NCBI GenBank assembly: GCA_021776615.1
Contig: JAJFFO010000008.1
Coordinates: forward strand, 1-64,000
Length of the DNA stretch: 64,000 nt
Direction of reading: 5' to 3'
From: Robiginitomaculum sp.
GTDB lineage: Bacteria; Pseudomonadota; Alphaproteobacteria; Caulobacterales; Maricaulaceae
This document shows positions 9,034-19,113 of the stretch, piece after piece. Position numbers and translations under genes: made by a program. Position 1 is the first letter of the stretch, and every line of letters starts with the position of its first letter. The notes under the pieces are model-generated. The model searched no databases. It had not been told where the DNA came from and worked only from the letters and a program-made list of their open reading frames with translations.

Positions 9034-9420
9034 ATGGAAACCTCACTCATTATCGCCAAAGTTTTGGGGCCGCTTTACATGGTGGCCGCCATTGGCTGGC
9101 TATTTAACCGCGATTTTTACCGCAAAATGATTGCGCAGTTCTCACAAAGCCACACAACGCTTTATGTTTCCGGCATTTTGGCGTTTCTGTTTGGCGCGAT
9201 AATTTTGCTGCTCCACCCTTATTGGGGCACGGATTGGCGCGTAATTATTACCCTTCTCGGCGGGATAGGGCTTTTGAAGGGGTTGAGTATTCTGCTTTTC
9301 CCGCGCACTTTAATTACGTGGTCGCTGGCCTTCGTAAATCGACCGGCGCTTGTTGCCGCGGCGTTTGCGTTGGCTTTTGTGCTGGGTGTTGTGCTTACCT
9401 GGTTTGCTTATTTCGCCTGA
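9034..9420 (+). CDS. Four-helix membrane protein, copy 1
   Basis: 128 residues with four predicted transmembrane helices and few charged residues. It opens KVLGPLYMVAAIGWLFNRDFY, has a central YVSGILAFLFGA and a DWRV loop, and ends FVLGVVLTWFAYFA. The next gene is the same length and shares these landmarks, so the two are tandem paralogues. ATG 9034 was preferred to ATG 9001 because it has a GGAGA ribosome site and gives exactly the same length as copy 2. No function is recognised; the size and topology would fit a small integral membrane partner or transporter subunit. Confidence 0.8.
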   Translation: METSLIIAKVLGPLYMVAAIGWLFNRDFYRKMIAQFSQSHTTLYVSGILAFLFGAIILLLHPYWGTDWRVIITLLGGIGLLKGLSILLFPRTLITWSLAFVNRPALVAAAFALAFVLGVVLTWFAYFA

Positions 9421-9446
9421 CCCCAGCCAGTTTTAGGAGAAATATT

Positions 9447-9833
9447 ATGGATACAGCATTGCTGGTAGCGAGAATATTGGGTCCAATTTATCTATTGGTC
9501 GGGATTGGCTGGATGCTTAATCGCGCGCATTATGACGCCATGCTGGCCGATTTCACCAATAGCCCAACGGCCATGTATCTGAGCGGGATATTGGCGTTTG
9601 GCATGGGCATACTAATTTTGCAATTCAACTGGATATGGGCCAATGACTGGCGGGTTATGGTCAGCATTATTGGCGTTTTGGGCGTGCTTGAAGGCGCGAT
9701 TCTACTCACTTTCCCGAAGATATTGACCACAATCATGGATGCCCTGACCGCGCGGCCAAATCTGATGCGTTTTATGATGCTGCTGGCGTTTGCACTGGGC
9801 GCAGCGTTCACATGGTTTGGTTATTTCGCATAA
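9447..9833 (+). CDS. Four-helix membrane protein, copy 2
   Basis: 128 residues, four predicted transmembrane helices, with a strong TAGGAGA ribosome site. It aligns end to end with the gene 26 bp upstream: RILGPIYLLVGIGWMLNR, YLSGILAFGMG, NDWRV and FALGAAFTWFGYFA. The shared Asn-Arg after helix 1, the Asp-Trp-Arg-Val loop and the aromatic C-terminus are the best candidate functional residues. The equal length and adjacency point to a tandem duplication kept as a pair, possibly a heterodimer. Function unknown. Confidence 0.82.
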   Translation: MDTALLVARILGPIYLLVGIGWMLNRAHYDAMLADFTNSPTAMYLSGILAFGMGILILQFNWIWANDWRVMVSIIGVLGVLEGAILLTFPKILTTIMDALTARPNLMRFMMLLAFALGAAFTWFGYFA

Positions 9834-9892
9834 GCGCGTATTTGCGTTATATTGACTTTCGCTCCGAGGGGCGCCCCTGATTCCTATATGCT

Positions 9893-11872
<1,980 letters not shown>

Positions 11873-11886
11873 CTTTTACAATTCGC

Positions 11887-11993
11887 TACCCCCTCATCCC
11901 AACCTTCTCCCCATGGGAGAAGGAGTAAAAAGGCGATGGTATAATACCGCCTTGCTTCCTCTCCCTTGGGGAGAGGATCGAGGTGAGGGGTTA
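11887..11993 (+). repeat. Multi-hairpin repeat, copy 1 (downstream of DUF559 gene)
   Basis: CCCCTCA at the left edge pairs with TGAGGGG at the right edge. Inside are CCTTCTCC/GGAGAAGG, a central GGTATAATACC hairpin and CCTCTCCC/GGGAGAGG. Together they would form a branched cruciform or RNA. It sits between thiC and the DUF559 gene and reaches that gene's stop codon, TTA at 11991. Confidence 0.85.
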
Positions 11994-12341
11994 GGGATTA
12001 TCCAATTTAATCTCACTCAAAATCGTTATCAGCACGCCGTCGAGGTTTTCGGAAACCTGATTATTCCAAAACCTGAGAACTTTGTATCCACAACGCTCCA
12101 ACGTCTGCGTGCGTAAAGCATCCTTCGTTCGATCGTCATCATGCTGGCCGCCATCAAGCTCGACAATCAGCTTTGCGGCTTCGCAGATAAAATCGGCGAC
12201 GTAATTGTCGACAGGAACTTGGCGGCGGAATTTATATCCGCCCAATTGGCGGTTGCGTAAGTTTCTCCAAAGCAGTTTTTCCGCTTCGGTTTGGTCCCGT
12301 CTTAGCTTTCGTGCCAATTTGATTTTTGTCTTTGGGTCCAT
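11991..12341 (-). CDS. DUF559 (Vsr-like endonuclease fold) protein
   Basis: 116 residues, complete for this family. The PD-(D/E)XK-like core is readable: RKLRRDQTEAEKLLWRNLRN, then YKFRRQVPVDNYVADFICEAAKLIVELDGGQHD, with Asp/Glu in YVADF and VELDGGQH and a LRFWNNQV segment near the end. The fold is related to very-short-patch-repair endonucleases, but the biological role is not settled. No strong ribosome site precedes ATG 12341. It is bracketed closely by two copies of a multi-hairpin repeat, so this may be a small mobile or repeat-associated unit. Confidence 0.88.
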   Translation of the reverse strand: MDPKTKIKLARKLRRDQTEAEKLLWRNLRNRQLGGYKFRRQVPVDNYVADFICEAAKLIVELDGGQHDDDRTKDALRTQTLERCGYKVLRFWNNQVSENLDGVLITILSEIKLDNP

Positions 12342-12375
12342 TTGGTAAGTGTAGCGTATAATTCTGCACGTGTAT

Positions 12376-12482
12376 TACCCCTCATCCCGACCTTCTCCCC
12401 GTGGGAGAAGGGGTAAAAAGGGTGGCGGCATATGCCGTTGGGCTTCCTCTCCCATAGGGAGAGGATTGAGGTGAGGGGGTGG
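12376..12482 (+). repeat. Multi-hairpin repeat, copy 2 (upstream of DUF559 gene)
   Basis: It has the same layout as copy 1: ACCCCTCA outer arm with TGAGGGGG, CCTTCTCCC/GGGAGAAGG, a central palindrome CGGCATATGCCG and CCTCTCCC/GGGAGAGG. The central hairpin differs in sequence from copy 1 but stays self-complementary. It begins 34 bp upstream of the DUF559 start, so that gene's promoter would lie in or beyond it. Confidence 0.85.
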
Positions 12483-12530
12483 GGGTAGCAGAATAAATCC
12501 ACTGCCCATAAGTTTCGTTCTTTGGTTTCT

Positions 12531-12577
12531 TACCCCCTCATCCCGACCTTCTCCCCACGGGAGAAGGAGAAAAAGGC
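12531..12577 (+). repeat. Multi-hairpin repeat, partial copy 3
   Basis: Only the left part is present: TACCCCCTCATCCCGACC followed by the CTTCTCCCC/GGGAGAAGG hairpin and an A-rich run. It breaks off before the central and right hairpins. It lies just downstream of the XRE-2TM gene on the minus strand and could act there as a 3' hairpin. Confidence 0.75.
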
Positions 12578-12600
12578 GAGTTTCCTTCAATTCGCCGCGG

Positions 12601-13086
12601 CTAACCGGTATATTTGCCCATACGTTTTCGAAATTGTTGCTGTTCCCATTTTGCGCCAAAAATACCGAACAGGCCGAATATGGTGATGGCGTGGAGGATA
12701 ATGCCAAGGCCCCAGCCGAGGGCGACGATGGCTACCCACCAAAAGTCGGGGCTTATAATGCTGTTGAAGGCGGCAAGGCCGGGAATGATCACCAAAAAGG
12801 CAATCCAGTTCATATGAAAGGCTTTGAGGTTTTGGACATATTCAATGGCCTCGCGCTCAAACTCATTCATTGGCGATTGCTCGGCGGGTTGGGTGTTGGT
12901 CATGTTCTGCTCCTGCATCAAAGTGCTGATTGAAGTTTCAAACACAGCAGCAAGGCATTTGAGCGATTCAAGACCGGGGCGTTGGCCGCGTTCTATCCGT
13001 TGGATAGTGCGGACACTAAGGCCGGAATGCTGGGAAAGTTCCTCTTGGGACCAACCCTTTTCCAGACGGCGTTCTTGAATGTTCAT
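12601..13086 (-). CDS. XRE-type regulator with C-terminal 2TM domain
   Basis: 161 residues. The N-terminal 60 form a helix-turn-helix: RRLEKGWSQEELSQHSGLSVRTIQRIERGQRPGLESLKCLA. A linker is followed by a 2TM domain, EREAIEYVQNLKAFHMNWIAFLVII then WWVAIVALGWGLGIILHAI, ending in a basic tail KWEQQQFRKRMGKYTG. Such proteins are membrane-anchored regulators of unknown signal. ATG 13086 follows GAGG by 8 bases; a GTG three codons upstream is the alternative. No neighbouring target gene is evident, so it may act on itself. Confidence 0.85.
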   Translation of the reverse strand: MNIQERRLEKGWSQEELSQHSGLSVRTIQRIERGQRPGLESLKCLAAVFETSISTLMQEQNMTNTQPAEQSPMNEFEREAIEYVQNLKAFHMNWIAFLVIIPGLAAFNSIISPDFWWVAIVALGWGLGIILHAITIFGLFGIFGAKWEQQQFRKRMGKYTG

Positions 13087-13220
13087 TGTGTTCACCTCTG
13101 CTGTGCGGCTCCTTGATGGCCCGGATTGTCGGCGCTAACCACGACAGCTTCCCGACATTAGCACGACAGTTCAGCGACACTGACACGCCATTGCGCATCG
13201 CAGATAAAAGTCGTGCCCAA

Positions 13221-13256
13221 ACGAAAACGGCGCCCGTGATATTATCACGAGCGCCG
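13221..13256 (-). terminator. Terminator of the cold-shock gene
   Basis: GGCGC-C-CGTGATA at 13229-13241 pairs with TATCACG-A-GCGCC at 13243-13255 (plus-strand coordinates). Read on the minus strand, the stem is followed by GTTTTCGTTTG. It lies about 60 bp past the cold-shock stop. The stem is long and nearly perfect. Confidence 0.8.
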
Positions 13257-13314
13257 CTAAACCTGCAGGCTATATGTTAGCGCCGAAGCGCCAATAGCTT
13301 ACAAAAGTTCGGTA

Positions 13315-13521
13315 TTAGTCAGCCAGCTGAACGTTGGCCGCAGCGTCTTTGCCGCGGTTGCTGGTGATTTCATAGCTTACTTTTTGGCCATCGTTCAACT
13401 GAGCAATGCCAGCTTGTTCGAGGGCAGAAATGTGTACAAACACGTCTTTGCCGCCATCATCGGGAGCGATAAAACCATAACCTTTAGTGGCGTTAAACCA
13501 TTTTACTGTACCAGTAGCCAT
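13315..13521 (-). CDS. Cold-shock protein (CspA family)
   Basis: 68 residues, a single OB-fold cold-shock domain. RNP1 is KGYGFI (in [20 protein letters not shown]) and RNP2 is DVFVHI. These bind single-stranded RNA and DNA and melt secondary structure, either in cold or constitutively. The frame is open nine codons further upstream, but MATGTVKWF is the family start. A strong terminator follows, and about 300 bp without a gene precede it. Confidence 0.95.
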   Translation of the reverse strand: MATGTVKWFNATKGYGFIAPDDGGKDVFVHISALEQAGIAQLNDGQKVSYEITSNRGKDAAANVQLAD

Positions 13522-13829
13522 TTGTGCGTTCCTTAATTTGTAGTGCACTTAATTCCCAAATCATTTCGGGAAAACGTAGAGTTCGTAAAAGTCCGTATTT
13601 GAAGGGGTAGGCGAGCTTTAGAAAGTGACAGTGGTGATCGCACAACGATCGGTACCTTTGGTAGGGTCTGCTTAAAATCCAAAATTCGTGTCCTTGAAAA
13701 GGGCAATGACGTAATCCGCGACCGCTATTACAGAATTTCCAGGAAATTGCAAACCAATTTCTCATGACGTTATCGTGTGTTCGTCAACGGCAAAACCGGC
13801 GCAGATAGGTGCGCCGCCATTTTTGCGCC
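13522..13829 (-). promoter_or_regulatory. Long leader/intergenic region of the cold-shock gene
   Basis: This 308-bp stretch has no gene I can support. A 90-codon minus-strand frame at 13493-13765 overlaps the cold-shock gene and resembles nothing known. Cold-shock genes often have long 5' leaders that refold with temperature, and this length would suit that. A TTGACG box on the minus strand near 13785-13790 is a possible -35 element, but I see no convincing -10 partner. Confidence 0.35.
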
Positions 13830-14261
13830 TTAAGAGAAAATATGAAAAGCCACCCCAGCGGCCAATAATACGGTGCTAAGCGTGGCACCGATAAACGGGA
13901 TGGAGAACCAAAAAAAGTGCGCCATAACCGCGTAAAGAAAGGCCGCACCAATTAATATGGCGCTGAATATTGGCAGGAATAGCAAATCAGGCTGCACCAC
14001 GCTAATCGTCGCAAACACCACCGCATAAACTAAAATACCAAGGCTGTGGCTGGCATTAAAGCCCATATAGGCCAGCCAGAAACTCTTATTGGCACCGCGC
14101 AGGCGGATGCTGGTATTGTGCATGCCTGCCAATAACGTGCGGTCGGTGGGGGCGAAGCGTTTGGGGTTGCGCAGGTCCAACAGGGTGTAGAGCAGGTGCA
14201 AAGTGCCCAATGTCGCCATAATCGCCAGCGCAATTCTTATAAGTAAAAGGTCCATAATCAT
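13830..14261 (-). CDS. Small integral membrane protein of the Rrf2 operon
   Basis: 143 residues with four predicted transmembrane helices: LLLIRIALAIMATLGTLHLLY at the start, LGILVYAVVFATISVV, a third around AILIGAAFLYAVMAHFF, and STVLLAAGVAFHIFS at the end. His22, His70 and His113 lie in or near helices. Its ATG overlaps the stop of the upstream cytochrome-like gene by one base (TAATG), so translation is probably coupled. No family is recognised with confidence. A role as partner of the cytochrome-like protein is inferred from the operon. Confidence 0.75.
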   Translation of the reverse strand: MIMDLLLIRIALAIMATLGTLHLLYTLLDLRNPKRFAPTDRTLLAGMHNTSIRLRGANKSFWLAYMGFNASHSLGILVYAVVFATISVVQPDLLFLPIFSAILIGAAFLYAVMAHFFWFSIPFIGATLSTVLLAAGVAFHIFS

Positions 14262-14950
14262 TATCCTGATGTTGGGGAAAACGAGGGTAGGAAAAAACGC
14301 AAATACTCAATCCATTCCGGCGGCATAGAAATAGGAAATAGCATGCCGGTGAGAATCGGGATGATAAGTGCGCCAATGGCAGCACCGGCGATCATAAAAC
14401 CAATGCCGATGGTGTTGCCAAGAGCGAGCCCAAAAACGGAAGGATTGGCGTCCATCGCCCAATATCGCAAGCCGACGCCAATATGGGTCATAAGCGCGAA
14501 AACCCCGAGAAAATAATAAGGAATGAAGTAATAGGTGTAGGGTGGTCCGCTCATCACCGATGCAGGCCAGTAAAAATTTGTGTCGAGCTGGAAATAAAGC
14601 CGCGCCATGGCCAGCGCAAACATATGTTCGGCCATGAAAAGCAAAAATATCCCGCCTGATAAAATTTGCGCCCACGCCCAAAACCCTTGCGGCCAACCAC
14701 GAAGGATAGCGCGCACCAGCAAAATCCCGCCAAGCACCATTTGCACGGCGATGACGATAAGAAGTATCGCCTCGACCAGCCAAAATCGATACACGATGCG
14801 CATGGTTTTCTGCACCGCATTATAGGTCTCGATGCCAAACAGGCCGGAGACATGGTTGAAAAGATGAGCAAACACGAAGACGCCAAGGATGATGGCGCTA
14901 AGCCGGTGCAGGCGGCGTATCTTGCTTGAGGGGGCAGGTGTGGCGGTCAT
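14261..14950 (-). CDS. Cytochrome b/SdhC-like multi-helix membrane protein
   Basis: 229 residues with five to six predicted transmembrane helices. Histidines within helices at His29 and His33 (AHLFNH), His109 (AEHMF) and His156 (MTHIGVGLRYW) are spaced as in heme-b ligating membrane anchors of succinate dehydrogenase/fumarate reductase-like proteins. No flavoprotein or Fe-S subunit is adjacent, so it is not an ordinary complex II anchor. It overlaps the Rrf2 regulator by 4 bp (ATGA) and the next membrane gene by 1 bp. I infer heme binding and redox or NO sensing/handling; neither is proven. Confidence 0.65.
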   Translation of the reverse strand: MTATPAPSSKIRRLHRLSAIILGVFVFAHLFNHVSGLFGIETYNAVQKTMRIVYRFWLVEAILLIVIAVQMVLGGILLVRAILRGWPQGFWAWAQILSGGIFLLFMAEHMFALAMARLYFQLDTNFYWPASVMSGPPYTYYFIPYYFLGVFALMTHIGVGLRYWAMDANPSVFGLALGNTIGIGFMIAGAAIGALIIPILTGMLFPISMPPEWIEYLRFFLPSFSPTSG

Positions 14951-15435
14951 TTTAAGGCGTCTCCAAACCAGGCAAGCGACTTTTCGAGTTGTTCGTGCGG
15001 GGTTTCTTCAAGGCCGGTATGGCGAATTTCTTCGAGGCTGACCTTGCCCAATTCATCTCGCCAGGCGGTTTCGGCGCGCCACATGGCACGGGCAATGCCG
15101 CAGGGCTTGCCATAGCATTTATCATCAACGCCGGACGGTCCCTTGCGACGGATTTCGGTGCAACGAAAATGCGGGGCCGGGCCATCAATGGCCAACACGA
15201 TATCCAACAGCGCTATTTCCGTGGCCGGGCGCCCCAAACGATAACCGCCGCCGGGGCCTTTGCTGCTGCTGACCAGCCCTTGTTGCGACAGGCTTTGCAT
15301 GTGCTTGGCCAGATAATGCTCCGGCAGGTCGAAAAATTCAGCCAGCTTGCGCGCGGGCAAAGCCATGCCCGGCGGCAAAGAGGCGAGGATGCTACAACAG
15401 TGGACGGCCCACTCTATGCCTTCATTTAATTTCAT
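14947..15435 (-). CDS. Rrf2 family transcriptional regulator with Cys cluster
   Basis: 162 residues. A winged helix at the N-terminus (ALPARKLAEFFDLPEHYLAKHMQSLSQQGLVSSSKGPGGGYRLGRP) is followed by a loop with Cys92, Cys107 and Cys112. Three conserved cysteines in this place ligate an Fe-S cluster in NsrR/IscR-type Rrf2 proteins that sense NO, iron-sulfur status or redox. It is the first gene of a three-gene overlapping operon. A perfect 11-3-11 palindrome begins two bases upstream of its ATG, leaving no room for a normal ribosome site and suggesting autoregulation. Confidence 0.9.
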   Translation of the reverse strand: MKLNEGIEWAVHCCSILASLPPGMALPARKLAEFFDLPEHYLAKHMQSLSQQGLVSSSKGPGGGYRLGRPATEIALLDIVLAIDGPAPHFRCTEIRRKGPSGVDDKCYGKPCGIARAMWRAETAWRDELGKVSLEEIRHTGLEETPHEQLEKSLAWFGDALK

Positions 15436-15436
15436 A

Positions 15437-15483
15437 ATAACGGATATAACATATCCGTTATAAAACGGTCAATATATATCCGT
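15437..15483. promoter_or_regulatory. Operator: 11-3-11 palindrome plus second half-matched site
   Basis: ATAACGGATAT (15437-15447), AAC, ATATCCGTTAT (15451-15461) is a perfect inverted repeat directly before the Rrf2 start. A second, weaker dyad follows: ACGG at 15465-15468 and CCGT at 15480-15483 flanking an AT-rich centre. The likely ligand is the adjacent Rrf2 regulator. Confidence 0.75.
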
Positions 15484-15673
15484 AATTAATTTGACCAAAT
15501 TGAACCGTGCTTTTTACACTAATCTGCGATGGCCTTGGTAGAGGACGGGGCTGACCACCTTGGTTCGGGCCGACATCTTATGTTGCGGCGCACAAAAAAC
15601 TGCTCTAGACACCCAACGCCTTATCCGTCTTTAGGCCAACAGGGCCTATTCTCCATTATCAATTGAGTTTTAT

Positions 15674-17158
15674 ATGATTTCGCTGTCGACCTATCGTGAT
15701 GAATGGTTTTCCAATGTGCGCGGCGATGTCCTCGCCGGTCTGGTGGTGGCGCTGGCGCTAATCCCCGAGGCCATCGCCTTTTCCATTATTGCCGGTGTGG
15801 ACCCCAAAGTCGGGCTGTATGCGTCTTTTTCCATTGCGGTGATCGTGGCGATTACCGGTGGGCGGCCGGGTATGATTTCGGCGGCCACGGCGGCCACCGC
15901 GGTACTGATGGTGTCTTTGGTGAAAGACCATGGCTTGCAATATTTGCTGGCGGCAACAGTGCTTGCCGGGCTTTTGCAAATCGGTGCCGGTTTATTGCGC
16001 CTTGGCAGCTTGATGCGTTTTGTTTCGCGCTCAGTAATAATTGGTTTTGTGAATGCTTTAGCGATATTGATTTTTCTGGCGCAATTGCCGGAGCTGATTA
16101 ATGTGCCATGGCTGACCTATGTCATGGTCGCCGGTGGGTTGGGTATTATCTATCTGTTTCCGTTTCTCAATAAGACCATTCCATCGCCTTTAGTGTGCAT
16201 TTTGGTGTTAAGCGCCATCGCCATTTTTATGGGGCTAAATGTGCGTACCGTTGGCGATATGGGCGAATTGCCCTCAACCTTGCCGATATTTCTCTTGCCG
16301 CAAATCCCGCTTAATTTTGAAACTTTGCAAATCATCATGCCGTATTCCATCGGCGTCGCCGTGGTTGGGTTGCTGGAATCGTTGATGACCGCCTCCATCG
16401 TTGATGATTTGACCGACACCGAAAGCGATAAAAATCAAGAATGTATCGGGCAGGGCATTGCCAATACGGCGACCGGGTTTATTGGCGGCATGGCCGGTTG
16501 CGCGATGATTGGGCAATCAATGATTAATGTAAAATCCGGCGGACGCGGGCGGCTTTCCTGTCTTTGCGCCGGATTGTTTTTGTTGTTTCTGATTGTGGTC
16601 TTGGGCGATTGGGTGAAGCAAATCCCCATGGCGGCTTTGGTGGCGATCATGATTATGGTCTCCATCGGTACTTTTAGCTGGTCGTCGATCAAGAATTTGC
16701 GTGACCATCCGCGCTCGTCCTCCATTGTTATGATTGCCACGGTGATTGCGGTGGTTTCCACCCATAACCTGGCCATTGGGGTTTTGGTTGGCGTATTGCT
16801 TTCGGGCCTGTTTTTCGCATGGAAAATCTCGCAAATCTTCGAGATTAATTCATCGACCGATGCGGACGGCACCACTCGCTTTTATGTGGTCGAGGGCCAG
16901 TTATTTTATGCCTCCGCCGAACAATTCACCAAGTCCTTTGATTTCAAAGAGGTATTGGAAAAAGTGGTGATTGATGTCAGCCGCGCCCACATTTGGGACA
17001 TTTCCAGCGTCAATGCTTTGGACATGGTAGTATTGAAATTTCGCCGCGAGGGTGCCGAAGTTGAGCTCATCGGCTTAAATGAAGCCAGCGAAACCATGGT
17101 CATCAAATTAGGTACCCATGACAAACCGGGCGCGCTTGAACGCTTGATGGGTCATTAA
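15674..17158 (+). CDS. SulP family anion transporter with STAS domain
   Basis: 494 residues. About eleven hydrophobic helices fill the first 390 residues, starting [34 protein letters not shown], the SLC26/SulP signature region. [28 protein letters not shown] lies in the second half of the transport core. A STAS domain follows, with [30 protein letters not shown]. The family moves sulfate, bicarbonate or similar anions across the inner membrane; the substrate is not set. It is followed after 10 bp by a universal stress protein gene, a pairing often seen for SulP transporters. Confidence 0.92.
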   Translation: MISLSTYRDEWFSNVRGDVLAGLVVALALIPEAIAFSIIAGVDPKVGLYASFSIAVIVAITGGRPGMISAATAATAVLMVSLVKDHGLQYLLAATVLAGLLQIGAGLLRLGSLMRFVSRSVIIGFVNALAILIFLAQLPELINVPWLTYVMVAGGLGIIYLFPFLNKTIPSPLVCILVLSAIAIFMGLNVRTVGDMGELPSTLPIFLLPQIPLNFETLQIIMPYSIGVAVVGLLESLMTASIVDDLTDTESDKNQECIGQGIANTATGFIGGMAGCAMIGQSMINVKSGGRGRLSCLCAGLFLLFLIVVLGDWVKQIPMAALVAIMIMVSIGTFSWSSIKNLRDHPRSSSIVMIATVIAVVSTHNLAIGVLVGVLLSGLFFAWKISQIFEINSSTDADGTTRFYVVEGQLFYASAEQFTKSFDFKEVLEKVVIDVSRAHIWDISSVNALDMVVLKFRREGAEVELIGLNEASETMVIKLGTHDKPGALERLMGH

Positions 17159-17168
17159 GGAGAACGAT

Positions 17169-18023
17169 ATGCCGCAAATTATGGCTTTGATTGATGGTTC
17201 GGTTTATGCGCAAAGCGTTTGCGACCATGCCGCGTGGATTGCCAAAAGGGGCGAAGCCACGGTCAAACTGGTGCATGCACTGGGTCGCCGCCACGGCCCC
17301 ACCAAGCAGACCGATCTAAGCGGCAGTATCGGCATTGGCGCTCGCAGCGTCCTGCTCGACGAATTGGCGGCCCATGATGCGCAAACGGCCAAACTGGCGC
17401 AAAAGCGCGGCCGGGCCATTCTGGAAGATGCCAAAGCGCGCGTTGAAGCGGCGGGCGCTCACGATGTCACCACGCAAATGCGCCATGGCGATGTGGTGGA
17501 AAGTGTTCAGGAATTGCAAGACGAGGCCGACCTGATCATCATCGGCAAACGCGGCGAGGCGGAAGGCTTCGCCAAAAAGCATTTGGGTTCGAATATGGAA
17601 CGGGTGGTGCGTTCCACCCATAAGCCGGTATTGGTCAGCTCGCGCAGTTTCACCCCGATAAAAAATTTCATGATTGCTTATGATGGCGGTGCCAGCGCGC
17701 AAAAGGCGATCGAACACGTCGCCAATGCCAAGACGCTTAAGGGGTTGGCTTGCCATTTGTTGACCATTGGCGCTGATTCTGCTGCCAATCAGCAAAAATT
17801 GCAGGCCGCAACGACGATTTTGCAAGAGGCCGGATTAGAGGTCAGCGCGCAAATTATCGATGGCCAGCCGGAAGAGGTGATTGTGAAAAAGATTGCCGCC
17901 GACGACATTAATTTGCTGATGATGGGCGCTTACGGCCATTCGCGCATTCGTAATCTGGTCATCGGTTCGACCACGACCGCCATGGTCAGCGCCTGCAAAA
18001 TCCCGGTATTGCTGTTTCGCTAA
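17169..18023 (+). CDS. Universal stress protein, tandem Usp domains
   Basis: 284 residues made of two Usp folds. Domain 1 is about 1-150, with IMALIDGSVYAQSVCDHAAWIAKRG and the nucleotide loop GKRGEAEGFAKKHLGSNMERVVR. Domain 2 is about 155-284, with FMIAYDGGASAQKAIEHVA and the ATP-binding G-x2-G-x9-G-S/T loop in MGAYGHSRIRNLVIGSTT. A strong AAGGAGAA site precedes ATG, 10 bp after the SulP stop, so it is in an operon with the transporter and may tune it. Cytoplasmic. Confidence 0.92.
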   Translation: MPQIMALIDGSVYAQSVCDHAAWIAKRGEATVKLVHALGRRHGPTKQTDLSGSIGIGARSVLLDELAAHDAQTAKLAQKRGRAILEDAKARVEAAGAHDVTTQMRHGDVVESVQELQDEADLIIIGKRGEAEGFAKKHLGSNMERVVRSTHKPVLVSSRSFTPIKNFMIAYDGGASAQKAIEHVANAKTLKGLACHLLTIGADSAANQQKLQAATTILQEAGLEVSAQIIDGQPEEVIVKKIAADDINLLMMGAYGHSRIRNLVIGSTTTAMVSACKIPVLLFR

Positions 18024-18040
18024 GCGCAGGCGCACTTAAA

Positions 18041-19096
18041 TTATATGGCGTCAAATTCGCGCATGGTTTTGGCCATAGATACCGACATTTCCTCTAACGA
18101 GCGCGGCTCAATCCCCAATGTTGTGCGCAAAGCCTGATTGTCGAATTTGGTTTGCTTGCCCAGCCCCGGCAAAATCATGCGCAGGGTTTTGTCAAACCTG
18201 GCAATGAAACGCAGCAAAAAGTCGGGCATGGCGCGGGTCGGTGCCTTAAAGCCATTTTTGGCAAGAATTTTGGAAATCTCCAGCATCCAGCCATTGGCAG
18301 ATACCAGCACAAAGCGCTTGCCGGCGGCTTCATCGCGTATCATCGCCTCGTAATGAGCATCGGCCACATCGCGTACATCAATCAGACTGAAATTAAGCCG
18401 GGGGCAAGCGGGAACTTTGCCGTCAATAAGGCGCGAAACAACCTGTCCGGAAGTGGAAAAGCCCTTATCCAATAACGGGCCTAGGACGCCGCCCGGATTA
18501 ATCACCGCCAATTGCATTTTCCCGGCTTCGCGGGTTTTCATAAAATCCCATGCCGCCCGTTCGGCAAGGGTTTTGCTTTTGGCATAGGCGCTAATCGGGC
18601 CATCCACATTCGACCAGTCGGCTTCGCTAAATATGCGGTCTTGCTGGGCGATTTCTTGCCTGTGCGTGCGTCCATAAGCAATGGCTGCCACCGATGAGGT
18701 TAGTACCGTGCGCTTGACGCCGGCTTTGGCCGCTGCGCGCAGTGCCCGCAATGCGCCTTCGCGCGCCGGGATAATCAACTCGTCCTCATGTTCCGGCTCA
18801 GTTGGTGGAAACGGCGAGGCCACGTGTTGCACATAGGTGCAGCCACGCACGGCCTCATCCCAACCTTCATCCTTATCCAAATCTAAAGTAACAAACGACA
18901 GACGGGCCGTCGCTTTACCGTCCGGGTCTACCGCGCCCCGTACTTCATCAGCGCGGCTGGGCGTGCGCAAAGAAGCGCGCACGGCATAGCCTTCCTCAAG
19001 CAGCTTCTTAATGCAGTGCTTGGCGATAAAGCCCGAAGCGCCGGTCACCAATACGGTTGTTGCCGCGCTTTTAGTAGTGTTTTTCTCTTCTGGCAT
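18041..19096 (-). CDS. NAD-dependent epimerase/dihydroflavonol-4-reductase-like protein
   Basis: 351 residues, an extended SDR. VLVTGASGFIAKHCIKKLLEEGYAVRASLR is the Rossmann start. The catalytic pair is in PISAYAKSKTLAERAAW (YxxxK), and VINPGGVLGPLL follows as in dihydroflavonol reductase-like enzymes that reduce aldehydes or ketones with NADPH. Substrate unknown. It is convergent with the universal stress gene and 17 bp downstream of the secreted protein gene on the same strand, so those two may be co-transcribed. Confidence 0.88.
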   Translation of the reverse strand: MPEEKNTTKSAATTVLVTGASGFIAKHCIKKLLEEGYAVRASLRTPSRADEVRGAVDPDGKATARLSFVTLDLDKDEGWDEAVRGCTYVQHVASPFPPTEPEHEDELIIPAREGALRALRAAAKAGVKRTVLTSSVAAIAYGRTHRQEIAQQDRIFSEADWSNVDGPISAYAKSKTLAERAAWDFMKTREAGKMQLAVINPGGVLGPLLDKGFSTSGQVVSRLIDGKVPACPRLNFSLIDVRDVADAHYEAMIRDEAAGKRFVLVSANGWMLEISKILAKNGFKAPTRAMPDFLLRFIARFDKTLRMILPGLGKQTKFDNQALRTTLGIEPRSLEEMSVSMAKTMREFDAI

Positions 19097-19113
19097 TTAC
19101 GTTCTCCCAGACC

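Noticed and set aside
13493-13765. 90-codon minus-strand ORF ahead of the cold-shock gene
   Set aside because: It overlaps the cold-shock gene out of frame and resembles no family; more likely leader RNA.
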